DNA of 56,645 nucleotides from Leptolinea sp. (lineage in GTDB: Bacteria; Chloroflexota; Anaerolineae; Anaerolineales; Anaerolineaceae), in the NCBI GenBank assembly GCA_012798535.1, contig JAAZMZ010000095.1, positions 1 to 56,645 on the forward strand, read 5' to 3'. This document shows, piece by piece, positions 44,824 through 54,100 of the stretch. How positions within the stretch are numbered: the first letter of the stretch is position 1; the number at the start of each line of letters is the position of its first letter. The position numbers and the translations under genes are program-made. The notes under the pieces were generated by a model. It ran no database searches and was not told the DNA's origin. It saw only the letters and a list, made by a program, of their open reading frames with translations.

Positions 44824-45848
44824 CGCAGGAAAAGAACAATCTCTGGAATAAAGCAAAGCGCTGGCTGCCCGGTGTCTTGATCAGCCTGGTGGCGCTTTAC
44901 CTTGTTTTTAATCTGGCCAACATGAATGATTTGCAGAGCGCATTCTCGGCGATCAATCCCATTTTTATTGTTGCGGCCGTTGTGCTGACCGTTTTATTCT
45001 GCCTTGTGCGTGGAATTGCCTGGCGTATCCTCCTGGATCGAAAGCCATCCATCGGGCAGACCTTTTTTGGCATCGGCGTGGGGTATCTGCTGAATAATCT
45101 CTTCCCGTTTCGGGCCGGTGAGATCGGGCGGGCGATTCTGATCGGACAATCCACACAATTGGGCACGTTCCATGTTCTTTCGACGATCATTATTGAACGG
45201 GCTTTTGACCTGGCTTTTGCCGCCCTGCTGCTATTAAGTTCGTTACCTCTGGCATTGGGATTGAGCTGGGCCAAACCGGTGGCAATTACCACCCTGATAC
45301 TTGTGATCCTGGGGATTTCTGCGCTCTTCTTGATTGCCCGGAATACCAACCGGGTGCATACCTGGGTTCTGAATGGCCCGGGACGTTATCCGGTGGTGAA
45401 GAGGTTCATCATTCCCTATCTGGATAATCTGCTTGAAGGTTTGGGAGCATTAACCCGGCCACAGATGTTCCTTGCCGCGGTTTTCTGGATCAGCGTATCA
45501 TGGATCATCGGCGTGATCAATTATTATGTGGTGATCCTCTCCATAAATCCCTCGGCGCCGATTTGGTGGGGAGTTTTGATTGATTCCATTCTGGCCATGG
45601 GAATTGCCATTCCTTCCGCTCCAGCGGCTCTCGGCGTTTTCGAAGCCTCACTGGTAGCAGCACTGTCTCTGGTTGGAGTGGATGCAACAATCGCTCTGGC
45701 ATATGCCGTGGTCATGCATTTCATCCAATTCGCAGTAACCGGTATTCTTGGTATGATAGGTTTGATAAAAACAGGCCGATCTCTGGGATCAATATTCAAA
45801 GCGGCCCAATCACAAAAAGAGATTCCATCTTCACCTGATGTGGAGTGA
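44820..45848 (+). CDS. Lysylphosphatidylglycerol synthase TM-like (UPF0104) membrane protein
   Basis: A 342-residue membrane protein with about eight helices, of the LPG_synthase_TM/UPF0104 family. Typical parts are '[16 protein letters not shown]' near the start, '[20 protein letters not shown]' (about residues 89-108) and '[18 protein letters not shown]'. Family members act as flippase-like proteins or, when fused, aminoacylate lipids; AglD-like relatives work in glycosylation. No synthase domain is attached. GGAGGAAGA stands before ATG 44820, which overlaps the lepA stop by ATGA. It leads into the surface glycan genes. Confidence 0.87.
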   Translation: MTQEKNNLWNKAKRWLPGVLISLVALYLVFNLANMNDLQSAFSAINPIFIVAAVVLTVLFCLVRGIAWRILLDRKPSIGQTFFGIGVGYLLNNLFPFRAGEIGRAILIGQSTQLGTFHVLSTIIIERAFDLAFAALLLLSSLPLALGLSWAKPVAITTLILVILGISALFLIARNTNRVHTWVLNGPGRYPVVKRFIIPYLDNLLEGLGALTRPQMFLAAVFWISVSWIIGVINYYVVILSINPSAPIWWGVLIDSILAMGIAIPSAPAALGVFEASLVAALSLVGVDATIALAYAVVMHFIQFAVTGILGMIGLIKTGRSLGSIFKAAQSQKEIPSSPDVE

Positions 45849-45866
45849 TATTCGGAGATAGTTACT

Positions 45867-46892
45867 GTGAAGACCTTTTTAATCACCGGTGGTGCAGGAT
45901 TTATAGGTTCAAATTACGTCTCGCGATTATTACAGCGGGGCGAAAAAGTGATCATTTATGACAACCTCTCTCGAAATGGTTCAAAGAAGAATATTGAATG
46001 GTTGAGAGAGGTATACGGTCGCGACGCCTTTCAACTGATCATTGAAGATATTCGTAAACCCGAGCAGTTGAACTCACTGGCCAACGAAGCCGATGTGTTC
46101 GTACATCTGGCGGCTCAGGTGGCTGTGACCACATCGGTTACGCATCCACGCGAAGACTTCGAGATCAACGCACTGGGCACCTTTAATGCCCTGGAAGCGG
46201 CAAGAAATTCCCGAAAGAAACCGGTATTTATCTACGCCTCCACCAACAAAGTCTACGGTGGAATGGAAACAGTGAAGGTACGGGAGACTGCTACACGTTA
46301 TGAATATGTGGAATACCCGCAGGGTATTTCTGAAGAGATGCCCCTGGATTTTCATTCACCGTACGGCTGCTCAAAAGGCTGCGGTGACCAGTATGTGCGC
46401 GATTACGCAAGAATTTACGGATTGAAGAGTATTGTTTTCCGCCAGAGCTGTATCTACGGCATACGGCAGTTCGGTGTTGAAGATCAGGGGTGGGTGGCCT
46501 GGTTCGTGATTGCCGCGGTAGCCGGACGTAAGATGACCATCTATGGCGATGGTAAGCAGGTTCGAGATGTGTTATTCATCGATGATCTGCTGGATGCTTA
46601 TGATCTGGCGATTTCAAAAATCAAAACCACTTCCGGGCAGGTCTACAACCTGGGGGGTGGTCCGAAGAATATGCTATCGGTCTGGAAGGAATTCTCACCA
46701 AGACTAGAAAAATTAACCGGTCGTTCCATGAATGTTGCAAGCGCTGACTGGCGTCCCGGAGATCAGCGTATCTATGTCTCGGATATTCGCAAGGCTCAAC
46801 ATGAACTGGAATGGAGTCCAAAGATCGGCGTGGATGATGGGATCGAACGATTATATGATTGGGTAGCCACAAACATCCACTTATTCCAGTAA
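45867..46892 (+). CDS. NAD-dependent epimerase, CDP-paratose 2-epimerase-like
   Basis: A 341-residue extended SDR enzyme. The NAD motif is FLITGGAGFIGSNYV, and the catalytic Ser/Thr, Tyr and Lys are in YASTNKVYGG and YGCSKGCGDQYV. The stretch 'RQSCIYGIRQFGVEDQGWVA' closely resembles CDP-paratose (CDP-tyvelose) 2-epimerase, which makes CDP-tyvelose. Other nucleotide-sugar epimerase roles remain possible, and no paratose synthase gene is nearby. The GTG start at 45867 has GGAGA 8 bases upstream. It lies 18 bases after the flippase-like gene. Confidence 0.85.
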   Translation: MKTFLITGGAGFIGSNYVSRLLQRGEKVIIYDNLSRNGSKKNIEWLREVYGRDAFQLIIEDIRKPEQLNSLANEADVFVHLAAQVAVTTSVTHPREDFEINALGTFNALEAARNSRKKPVFIYASTNKVYGGMETVKVRETATRYEYVEYPQGISEEMPLDFHSPYGCSKGCGDQYVRDYARIYGLKSIVFRQSCIYGIRQFGVEDQGWVAWFVIAAVAGRKMTIYGDGKQVRDVLFIDDLLDAYDLAISKIKTTSGQVYNLGGGPKNMLSVWKEFSPRLEKLTGRSMNVASADWRPGDQRIYVSDIRKAQHELEWSPKIGVDDGIERLYDWVATNIHLFQ

Positions 46893-46907
46893 AGAAGTCT
46901 GTATTAC

Positions 46908-48083
46908 ATGCGAATTCTCATCGGGTTGACATATTACCGCCCACATACCAGCGGATTGACCATATATGCCGAACGGATCGCTAGAGCTCTGGCTGATCGT
47001 GGACATGCGGTTACCGTTTTAACTTCGCATTATCGAAAAGATATCCCGTATGAGGAAGTGGTTGACAAGGTACGCATCATAAGAGTGCCGGTGTTGATGC
47101 GCGTTAGCAAGGGGGTCATCATGCCGGCGTTTGGACCAACGGCCAGCCGGTTGGTAGCAGAAGCCGATTGGATTCAACTGCATCTTCCACAATTCGACGC
47201 GGCCGGAATCGCGCTACGCGGCAGATTATTGCGTAAACCTACGGTCGTTACCTATCATTGCGATCTGCATATGCCGCCTGGATTCATGTCCTGGACGGCG
47301 AATCAAAGCGTGCTGCTGATGAATGATCTGGCCGCGCGTTTGACACACCGGATCGTTACCTATACTCAGGATTACGCGGAGCATTCCCCGTATCTTTCTG
47401 GTTATTTAAAGAAAATCCGGGTAATCTCACCACCTGTGACATTACCTGAAACCACTGATGATGCCATTCGCACTTTTGGGCAGGCTCACAACCCTGACAG
47501 TCGATCTCCTGTTATTGGAATGGCTGCGCGCTTTGCTACAGAAAAAGGCGTCGAGGTGCTGCTTGAAGCCCTGCCTGCCGTTTTAGAAAAATACCCCCGC
47601 GCGCGGGTGTTGTTTGCCGGGCCGTATGAAGGAATTGTGGGTGAAGAAGCGTATGCCCGACGACTTTCGCGAAGGATCAGGCAATATATTGACGGCGGCG
47701 TCTGGGAATTTGTCGGCGAACTTAATCCACTGGATATGGTTAATTTTTACCGGAATATCGATCTGCTGGTTCTGCCCAGCCTGAACTCCACTGAGGCATT
47801 TGGACTGGTGCAAATCGAAGCGATGATGAATGGTGTTCCCTGTGTGGCATCCAATTTACCCGGAGTACGCCAGCCTGTATTGCGTCACGCTATGGGACGC
47901 ATTGCTGAGATTGGCGATGCCGGTAGCCTGTCAAAGGCTATTCTGGAAGTTCTCGACCATCGAAAAGAGATGCAACCCGATCTTGAAAATATCCGCCGCG
48001 AGTATGACCCGGATCGTATCGCGGCTTTCTATGAAGACCTTTATACCGAGATTGCCAGTGAGTTGGAACGCCATGATAAATAA
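46908..48083 (+). CDS. Glycosyltransferase family 4 protein
   Basis: A 391-residue GT-B fold transferase. The N-terminal half opens with 'RILIGLTYYRPHTSGLTIYA', and a donor-binding half starts at about 195 (VIGMAARFATEKGVEVLLEA, FAGPYEG). The GT4 signature Glu motif is NSTEAFGLVQIEAMMNGVP. These retaining enzymes use a nucleotide-sugar to extend a glycan on the cytoplasmic side. The acceptor is unknown. It lies 15 bases after the epimerase and overlaps the methyltransferase gene by 11 bases. Confidence 0.93.
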   Translation: MRILIGLTYYRPHTSGLTIYAERIARALADRGHAVTVLTSHYRKDIPYEEVVDKVRIIRVPVLMRVSKGVIMPAFGPTASRLVAEADWIQLHLPQFDAAGIALRGRLLRKPTVVTYHCDLHMPPGFMSWTANQSVLLMNDLAARLTHRIVTYTQDYAEHSPYLSGYLKKIRVISPPVTLPETTDDAIRTFGQAHNPDSRSPVIGMAARFATEKGVEVLLEALPAVLEKYPRARVLFAGPYEGIVGEEAYARRLSRRIRQYIDGGVWEFVGELNPLDMVNFYRNIDLLVLPSLNSTEAFGLVQIEAMMNGVPCVASNLPGVRQPVLRHAMGRIAEIGDAGSLSKAILEVLDHRKEMQPDLENIRREYDPDRIAAFYEDLYTEIASELERHDK

Positions 48084-48879
48084 TGATAAAAAAAATACCA
48101 GAGATTTTCTCTGGTTACATCTGAAAGACCTGCCATATTTCCGCGCGATTCTGCGGGCTGTCGAGGCAAGACAGTATCAAAACTTTGAGCTTCAACATCC
48201 CATTCTGGACCTAGGTTGTGGGGATGGACATTTTGTCACCATCGCCATGGATGAGAAGGTGGACGTGGGGATTGATCCCTGGACCGGACCTGTCCGTCTG
48301 GCTCAGAAGAACGGGGGATATGATCTGGTCGTTCAGGGCAGTGGATACACTCTGCCTTTTCCTGATAATTACTTTGCCAGTGCTATAAGCAATTCTGTTC
48401 TCGAGCATATTCCCGACCTTGATACGACATTGAAGGAAATGGCCCGGGTGCTGCAACCGGGAGCCACATTCATATTTTGTGTACCCAATCATAAATTCCT
48501 TTCGAATCTCTCGATTTCGAATTTCTTTGATCGGATTAACCTGAAATTTCTGGGTAACCTGTACCGGCGATTTTTCAACAGGGTATGCCGGCATATCCAT
48601 TGTGATAACCCAACAGATTGGGAACGCCGGTTGAACGCTTCAGGATTTGAAGTAGTCCGCTGGTGGCACTATTTTTCACCATACGCGCTGCATATTCTTG
48701 AGTGGGGACACTATTTTGGACTTCCATCACTCATTCTGCATTTTCTCACCCGAAAATGGAATGTTCTTCAGGCGAGATGGAATTTTTGTCTGGCAGAGAA
48801 AATTGTCAAACCGGTTTATGATGAGGTTCACGAACAACCTGAAGGTGTCTATTCATTTTATATTTTAAAGAAGAAATAA
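48073..48879 (+). CDS. Class I SAM-dependent methyltransferase in the glycan operon
   Basis: A 268-residue methyltransferase with motif I PILDLGCGDGHFVTIA (about residues 43-58), 'GSGYTLPFPDNYFASAISNS' and 'MARVLQPGATFIFCVPNHKF'. The C-terminal half is rich in aromatic and His residues (WWHYFSPYALHILEWGHYFG), as in methyltransferases acting on sugars or lipid-linked glycans. The ATG at 48073 lies within the end of the glycosyltransferase gene; a longer frame from 47830 is its shadow. The acceptor is unknown. Confidence 0.9.
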   Translation: MINNDKKNTRDFLWLHLKDLPYFRAILRAVEARQYQNFELQHPILDLGCGDGHFVTIAMDEKVDVGIDPWTGPVRLAQKNGGYDLVVQGSGYTLPFPDNYFASAISNSVLEHIPDLDTTLKEMARVLQPGATFIFCVPNHKFLSNLSISNFFDRINLKFLGNLYRRFFNRVCRHIHCDNPTDWERRLNASGFEVVRWWHYFSPYALHILEWGHYFGLPSLILHFLTRKWNVLQARWNFCLAEKIVKPVYDEVHEQPEGVYSFYILKKK

Positions 48880-48943
48880 CACCTGACACGTTGTTTTCGC
48901 TTTTGTGTGGGGTAAAATTCTCACTTATATTACGGAGACGGAA

Positions 48944-51109
48944 ATGACGTTACCTGAGAAACCGGAACCCAGCGTTCTCGATTACTTAAAAGGCAGACTG
49001 TTCCCAAGGAAAAATCCGGTCATCCAGATCCCTGATGTTGAGCTTCCACCATCAGAGGAAATTGCGCCAGTGATCAAACCCGAATCCAGAGTGCAAAAAT
49101 CGAGAGGTCACAATTTCATCTGGCTGCTCATCATAATTTTGCTGACCCTGCTGGCCGGGCAGAAACTGCTGGAACCACCTTATCCAATCATCTCCCTGGC
49201 GTTAATCATCTGGGGAGGCGCGGCAGGGCTGGTAATTTTGAACTGGTTGCGGGGCAATTTTGAGACAAACCTGTACACCTGCAAAGATGAAGATGGAGAA
49301 GGACAGGTAATCCGTCCCTGGTTTTTGACCGTTTCTCTCTGTGTGGGTATCGCCGCGACAATCTTATTTACAAGAAACCGGTTTACCCCCATAAATCTTT
49401 CTCTCTGGGCTGTCTCAATTCTCTGCCTGATTCTGGCTTTCATCCCCGGTCTAAAATGGAATCGCATAAGAAGAGATATCCATCGAATCCTGGAAGGTAT
49501 TTCCCGTACGGATTTTCGGATTCATCTGTCTCCCTGGTCGATCGTCTGGGTGTTGAGCTTAGCCCTTGTGCTATTTTTCCACTTCTACCGACTTGAACAG
49601 GTTCCCCTTGAAATGATCAGCGATCACGCGGAGAAACTGTTGGACGTAAACGATGTGCTGGGTGGGAAATACTCCATCTTTTTTATACGAAATACCGGCC
49701 GCGAGGCTTTTCAGATGTATCTTTCCGCCGCCGTGGCTTTATTTTTCAAAACCGGAATATCCTTTACGACTTTGAAGATCGGTACAACGATGATGGGGAT
49801 ATTCATGGCTGTGTATATGTATTTCCTGGGGAAAGAGGTAGGCAATAAATGGGTAGGTCTGTTTGCTTTTCTTTTGAGCGGAATTAGTTACTGGCCAAAT
49901 GTGATTTCCCGCATCGGGTTGAGATTCATTCTGTACCCGGCTTTCCTGGCTCCAGCACTTTATCATTTTTTTAAAGGGATCCGCCGGAAAAGTTATCTAG
50001 ATTTGATGCTGGCCGGTATCTTTGTGGGGATCGGATTACAGGGGTACAGTCCGTATCGTGTGGTGCCGGTTTTACTCGTCATCGGTCTGGTGTTATATCT
50101 GGTTCATTTCAAGCAAACGCAAAGGCAGGTTTTTGCCGGGAACGCCCTGTTCATAATTGGACTGGCAGCATTGATTCTGTTTCTTCCCCTGCTGCGCTAT
50201 ATGCTCGATCAGCCGGAAATGTTCTCGTATCGCACATTGACGAGGATCGGATCCATTGAGCAGCCGTTGCCCGGACCTGCCTGGCAGATATTTTTGAGTA
50301 ATCTCTGGCGGGCGATTGTCATGCCATTTTATAAGAATGGAAGTATCTGGGTGCATTCCGTACCGAATCGTCCAGCGTTGGATGTGGTTGGGGGCGCTCT
50401 GTTCTTCCTGGGTCTTCTCGTCTGCTTTCTTCGGTATAAGGAGCAAAAAGACTGGCGAATTCCCTTTATGATGTTCTCCATCCCTTTCTTAATGCTGCCT
50501 TCCATTGTGTCACTGGCATTCCCTGAAGAGAATCCTTGCCTCAATCGCACGGCCGGTGCGATGGTTCCGATCTTTCTGATCACAGCCATGGGATTGGATA
50601 CACTGCTTCATAACATCCGCATTCAATTCAGTGGCATAAAAAGCAGTCTAATTACTGCTCTGGTCGGTGTGATAATTCTCTCGCTCAGTGCCGTGCAAAA
50701 CTTCAACCTGGTATTTGATGCGTATAATGCTAACTATATCTTTGAATCGCGCAATACTTCACAGGTCGGCCAGGTGATCAGGGATTTTGTGGAAATATAT
50801 GGCGATCCAGATTCGGCCTATGTAGTTGGATATCCCCACTGGGTGGACACCCGGCTGGTAGGTATCAATGCCGGCTATCCCACAAAGGACTACGCGCTGT
50901 GGCCTGAAAAGTTCGATTCAACCCTGGCCAATCCAAATGCCAAGCTGTTCATTATTAATCAAAAGGACACCGATTCTTTGATGAAATTACGTCAGATGTA
51001 CCCTGATTATTTTGAAACACGATTTAGAGGCTGGCTTGAAGCCAAGGACTTTGTTGTTTTTCTTGTCCCTCCGGCCGTCGGCTCACGTCTGGAATCCACG
51101 GTTAAATAA
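48944..51109 (+). CDS. GT-C fold membrane glycosyltransferase (PMT/ArnT-like)
   Basis: A 721-residue membrane protein. A soluble, Pro-rich N-terminus (about 60 residues) leads into about twelve helices. The first long loop after a core helix holds FYRLEQVPLEMISDHAEKLL, with acidic residues placed as in GT-C enzymes that use a polyprenyl-phosphate sugar, and later 'FLLSGISYWPNVISRIGLRF' is PMT_2-like. A C-terminal external domain (about 590-721) has 'DSAYVVGYPHWVDTRLVGIN'. The ATG at 48944 follows GGAG and is preferred over 48905. It is followed after 1 base by the giant fusion gene. Confidence 0.87.
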   Translation: MTLPEKPEPSVLDYLKGRLFPRKNPVIQIPDVELPPSEEIAPVIKPESRVQKSRGHNFIWLLIIILLTLLAGQKLLEPPYPIISLALIIWGGAAGLVILNWLRGNFETNLYTCKDEDGEGQVIRPWFLTVSLCVGIAATILFTRNRFTPINLSLWAVSILCLILAFIPGLKWNRIRRDIHRILEGISRTDFRIHLSPWSIVWVLSLALVLFFHFYRLEQVPLEMISDHAEKLLDVNDVLGGKYSIFFIRNTGREAFQMYLSAAVALFFKTGISFTTLKIGTTMMGIFMAVYMYFLGKEVGNKWVGLFAFLLSGISYWPNVISRIGLRFILYPAFLAPALYHFFKGIRRKSYLDLMLAGIFVGIGLQGYSPYRVVPVLLVIGLVLYLVHFKQTQRQVFAGNALFIIGLAALILFLPLLRYMLDQPEMFSYRTLTRIGSIEQPLPGPAWQIFLSNLWRAIVMPFYKNGSIWVHSVPNRPALDVVGGALFFLGLLVCFLRYKEQKDWRIPFMMFSIPFLMLPSIVSLAFPEENPCLNRTAGAMVPIFLITAMGLDTLLHNIRIQFSGIKSSLITALVGVIILSLSAVQNFNLVFDAYNANYIFESRNTSQVGQVIRDFVEIYGDPDSAYVVGYPHWVDTRLVGINAGYPTKDYALWPEKFDSTLANPNAKLFIINQKDTDSLMKLRQMYPDYFETRFRGWLEAKDFVVFLVPPAVGSRLESTVK

Positions 51110-51110
51110 A

Positions 51111-54100
51111 ATGAACATGCACCCTATAAACCAGAAAATGGATGAACCAGGATCGAGTTCTCGTAAACCCCGATTTGATCTTCTACTATGTGATGTTCTA
51201 TTAGTTCTGATACTGGCCGCCGGTGCCTATTTTCGTTTCACCGGATTGAACTGGGACGAAAACCAGCACCTCCACCCGGACGAGCGCTTTCTTACCATGG
51301 TGGCTTCCTCAATTCAACCGGTGGAAAATATCGGTGAATATTTTGACACGGCAAAATCCAGCTTAAATCCCAATAACCGCGGCTATGGATTTTATGTTTA
51401 CGGAACGCTGCCGTTGTTCATTGTTCGCGGGATCGCCGATCTGATAAATCAAACCGGCTATGACCAGATATTCCTGGTCGGCAGGGCTCTTTCCGGTTTT
51501 TTCGATCTTCTCACTATCCTATTTGTCTATTTAATCGTTCTGCGTTTATACAGGAAAAGGGTCATGGCTCTGGTCGCGGCCGCGTTGACGGCTGGCTCCG
51601 TGATGCAGATCCAGCTTTCACATTATTTCGCGGTTGACACGTTCACAACGTTCTTTACCACCGGCGCGGTCTACTTCGCCATCCGCATCCTTACATATAA
51701 AGAGAAAGCGGCTATACCTGCCTGGATAGGACTTGAATCGGAAGGCTCATCTGGTGGCAATAAAGACTTCATGCAGCGAATTGGGAAATGGTTATCGACC
51801 ATACACGGTTGGGATGGTATCGGCGATGTCGTACTCTTCGGTTTATTTGTCGGTTTTGCCATGGCCTCGAAGATCAACTCCGGCCTTGTGGCTCTTTTAA
51901 TCCCGGCGGCCTACGGTATCCGATATCTGGCCCTTCCGGAAGACCGTCGGGAGGCCGTTATTTCCACCTACCTGCGAAATATTGTTATTGCCGCATTCAT
52001 CTGTATTCTTACTTTTCGAATATTCCAACCATACGCCTTTACCGGTCCGGGCTTTTTTAATGTGATTCCCAGTGAAAAATGGATCGCCACGATGAAAGAG
52101 ATCAGCGCGCAGAGCGCCGGTGATGTTGATTTTCCACCGGCTCTGCAATGGGCGCGCCGGCCGATCTGGTTTGCACCGGAGAATATGTTCCTTTTCGGAA
52201 TGGGAATCCCATTCGGTCTGACGGCCTTTGGTGGATTCCTGCTGATGGGCTGGCGGATCATCACGGCGAATTGGAAAAAGCATATTCTCCTCTGGGGATG
52301 GACGGGTATTTATTTTGCCTGGCAGGCGACAAACTGGGTTCGGGCGATGCGTTACCAGGTGCTGGATTACCCGATGTTCGCTGTGATTGCTGCCTGGGGG
52401 ATATTTGCCCTCTGGGAAAAAGGAAAAATCACCCTCCGGCCGAATCGTGCTGTGCTGTTGAAGGCGTCGGCGATTGTCACCGGTACGGTGGCTGTGGTAG
52501 GTACGCTGATTTACGCCTACGCCTTCACGCGAATCTACAACCGGACCATGACCCGTATCGCCGCCAGTGAATGGATATATCAAAATGTTCCATCGGCCAT
52601 CAATCTGAAGATCGTTGATGGCGAGAATGTGATCAACCATCCGCTGGCATTTCGTGGAACCCGGACCATCTCTTCGGAAGAACCGGTCAATCTCACATTC
52701 AAAGCAACTGACAGTGGTTCGCTGGCTGCCATTAAACTGGCGCATCTGGTAGATACATCCGGCTCCACCCAGATCAAAAATTTACAGGCCGAGATCAGTG
52801 ATTTGAAGGGAAATATACTGACGGCCGGTACACTCAGCAGTGACCTCCCGGCAGCCAGCGATCCAAGAGGCAATCCAGTATCCATTATGCTCGCGTATCC
52901 CCTTCAGATTGTGGCGGGAGATACATATCAATTAAAGCTGTCCCTTCTGGAAGAAGGGATCACCCTTATGGCTTCGGGGCCGGTCAGCCTGGGACTTGTG
53001 GACGGCTCGAATATCAGTGAAATACTGACCTCCGATCTTGTGGATGGGATTAGTATAGATCGGCCATATTCCATTCAGTTCGTCGCTTCGGCTTCAGGCA
53101 AGATTTCTGAGATAAGCCTGCCGAAGATCAAGAATTTAACCGAGACTTCCGGTCAGCAAAAGCTTCAACTGGTTCTTTCCACGACCCCCGGTGGAGAAGA
53201 AGTATTGGGAACTTCAGACGTGTCTGTTCAATTTCCAGCGGATAACCCTGGCTCCCTTCAATCGGCCGTGGCGAAGTTCGAACCACCGGTGGTAGTGGAA
53301 AAAGGGAAGAATTACACGGTCATAATCACCGCTGGCAATGGAACCAATCTGGCGCTATATGGAAATAAACCGGCGCTTGAATCTTCCTGGGATGATCCCC
53401 TGCCTCTGGGAATGAATAACATCTCACCATTCGATTACACCAGCGGTCCATACCGCACAGATTTAAATTTTGAAATGTACTGGGATGACAATCCGGAAAA
53501 ACTGGTCAAATTCCTGGGCACACTGCAGCAGGCGGATTTTATTTTCATGACATCCAACCGCCAGTGGGGCACCACACCGCGGGTACCCGAACGATACCCG
53601 TTGACCGCGGAATTCTACAGGAATCTGCTGGGGTGTCCGGTCGATAAGGATATTGTGTGGTGCTACCGGGTAGCGGAACCCGGAATGTTCACCGGGAAAC
53701 TGGGATTTAAGCTTGTGAATGTGATCCAGAGTGACCCGAATATCGGGAATTTCCGGATCAACACACAGTTCGCCGAAGAGGCATTCACTGTCTATGATCA
53801 TCCCAAGGTGATGATCTTCAAAAAACAGGATAATTTCGATATCCAGGCTGTATCAAAGCTGCTCCGGGCTGTCGATCTCTCCAATGTGATCCATCTTACG
53901 CCTCGTAAAGCCAGCGGCTATCAGGGGAACCTGATGCTTCCGGCAGACCGACTGGCAGCACAGCAGGCGGGTGGAACGTGGATAGATCTGTTCAATCCGC
54001 GGTCCATATTGAATCAATACCCGGCTGCCGGGGCGGTGGTCTGGTATCTGTTCATCACTTTGCTTGGCTGGCTGGCTTACCCGATCGTGAGGATAGCCAC

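Noticed and set aside
51897-52745. 282-codon open frame on the - strand
   Set aside because: It is antisense to the giant fusion gene, rich in Arg, Gly and His with no recognisable domain or ribosome site.
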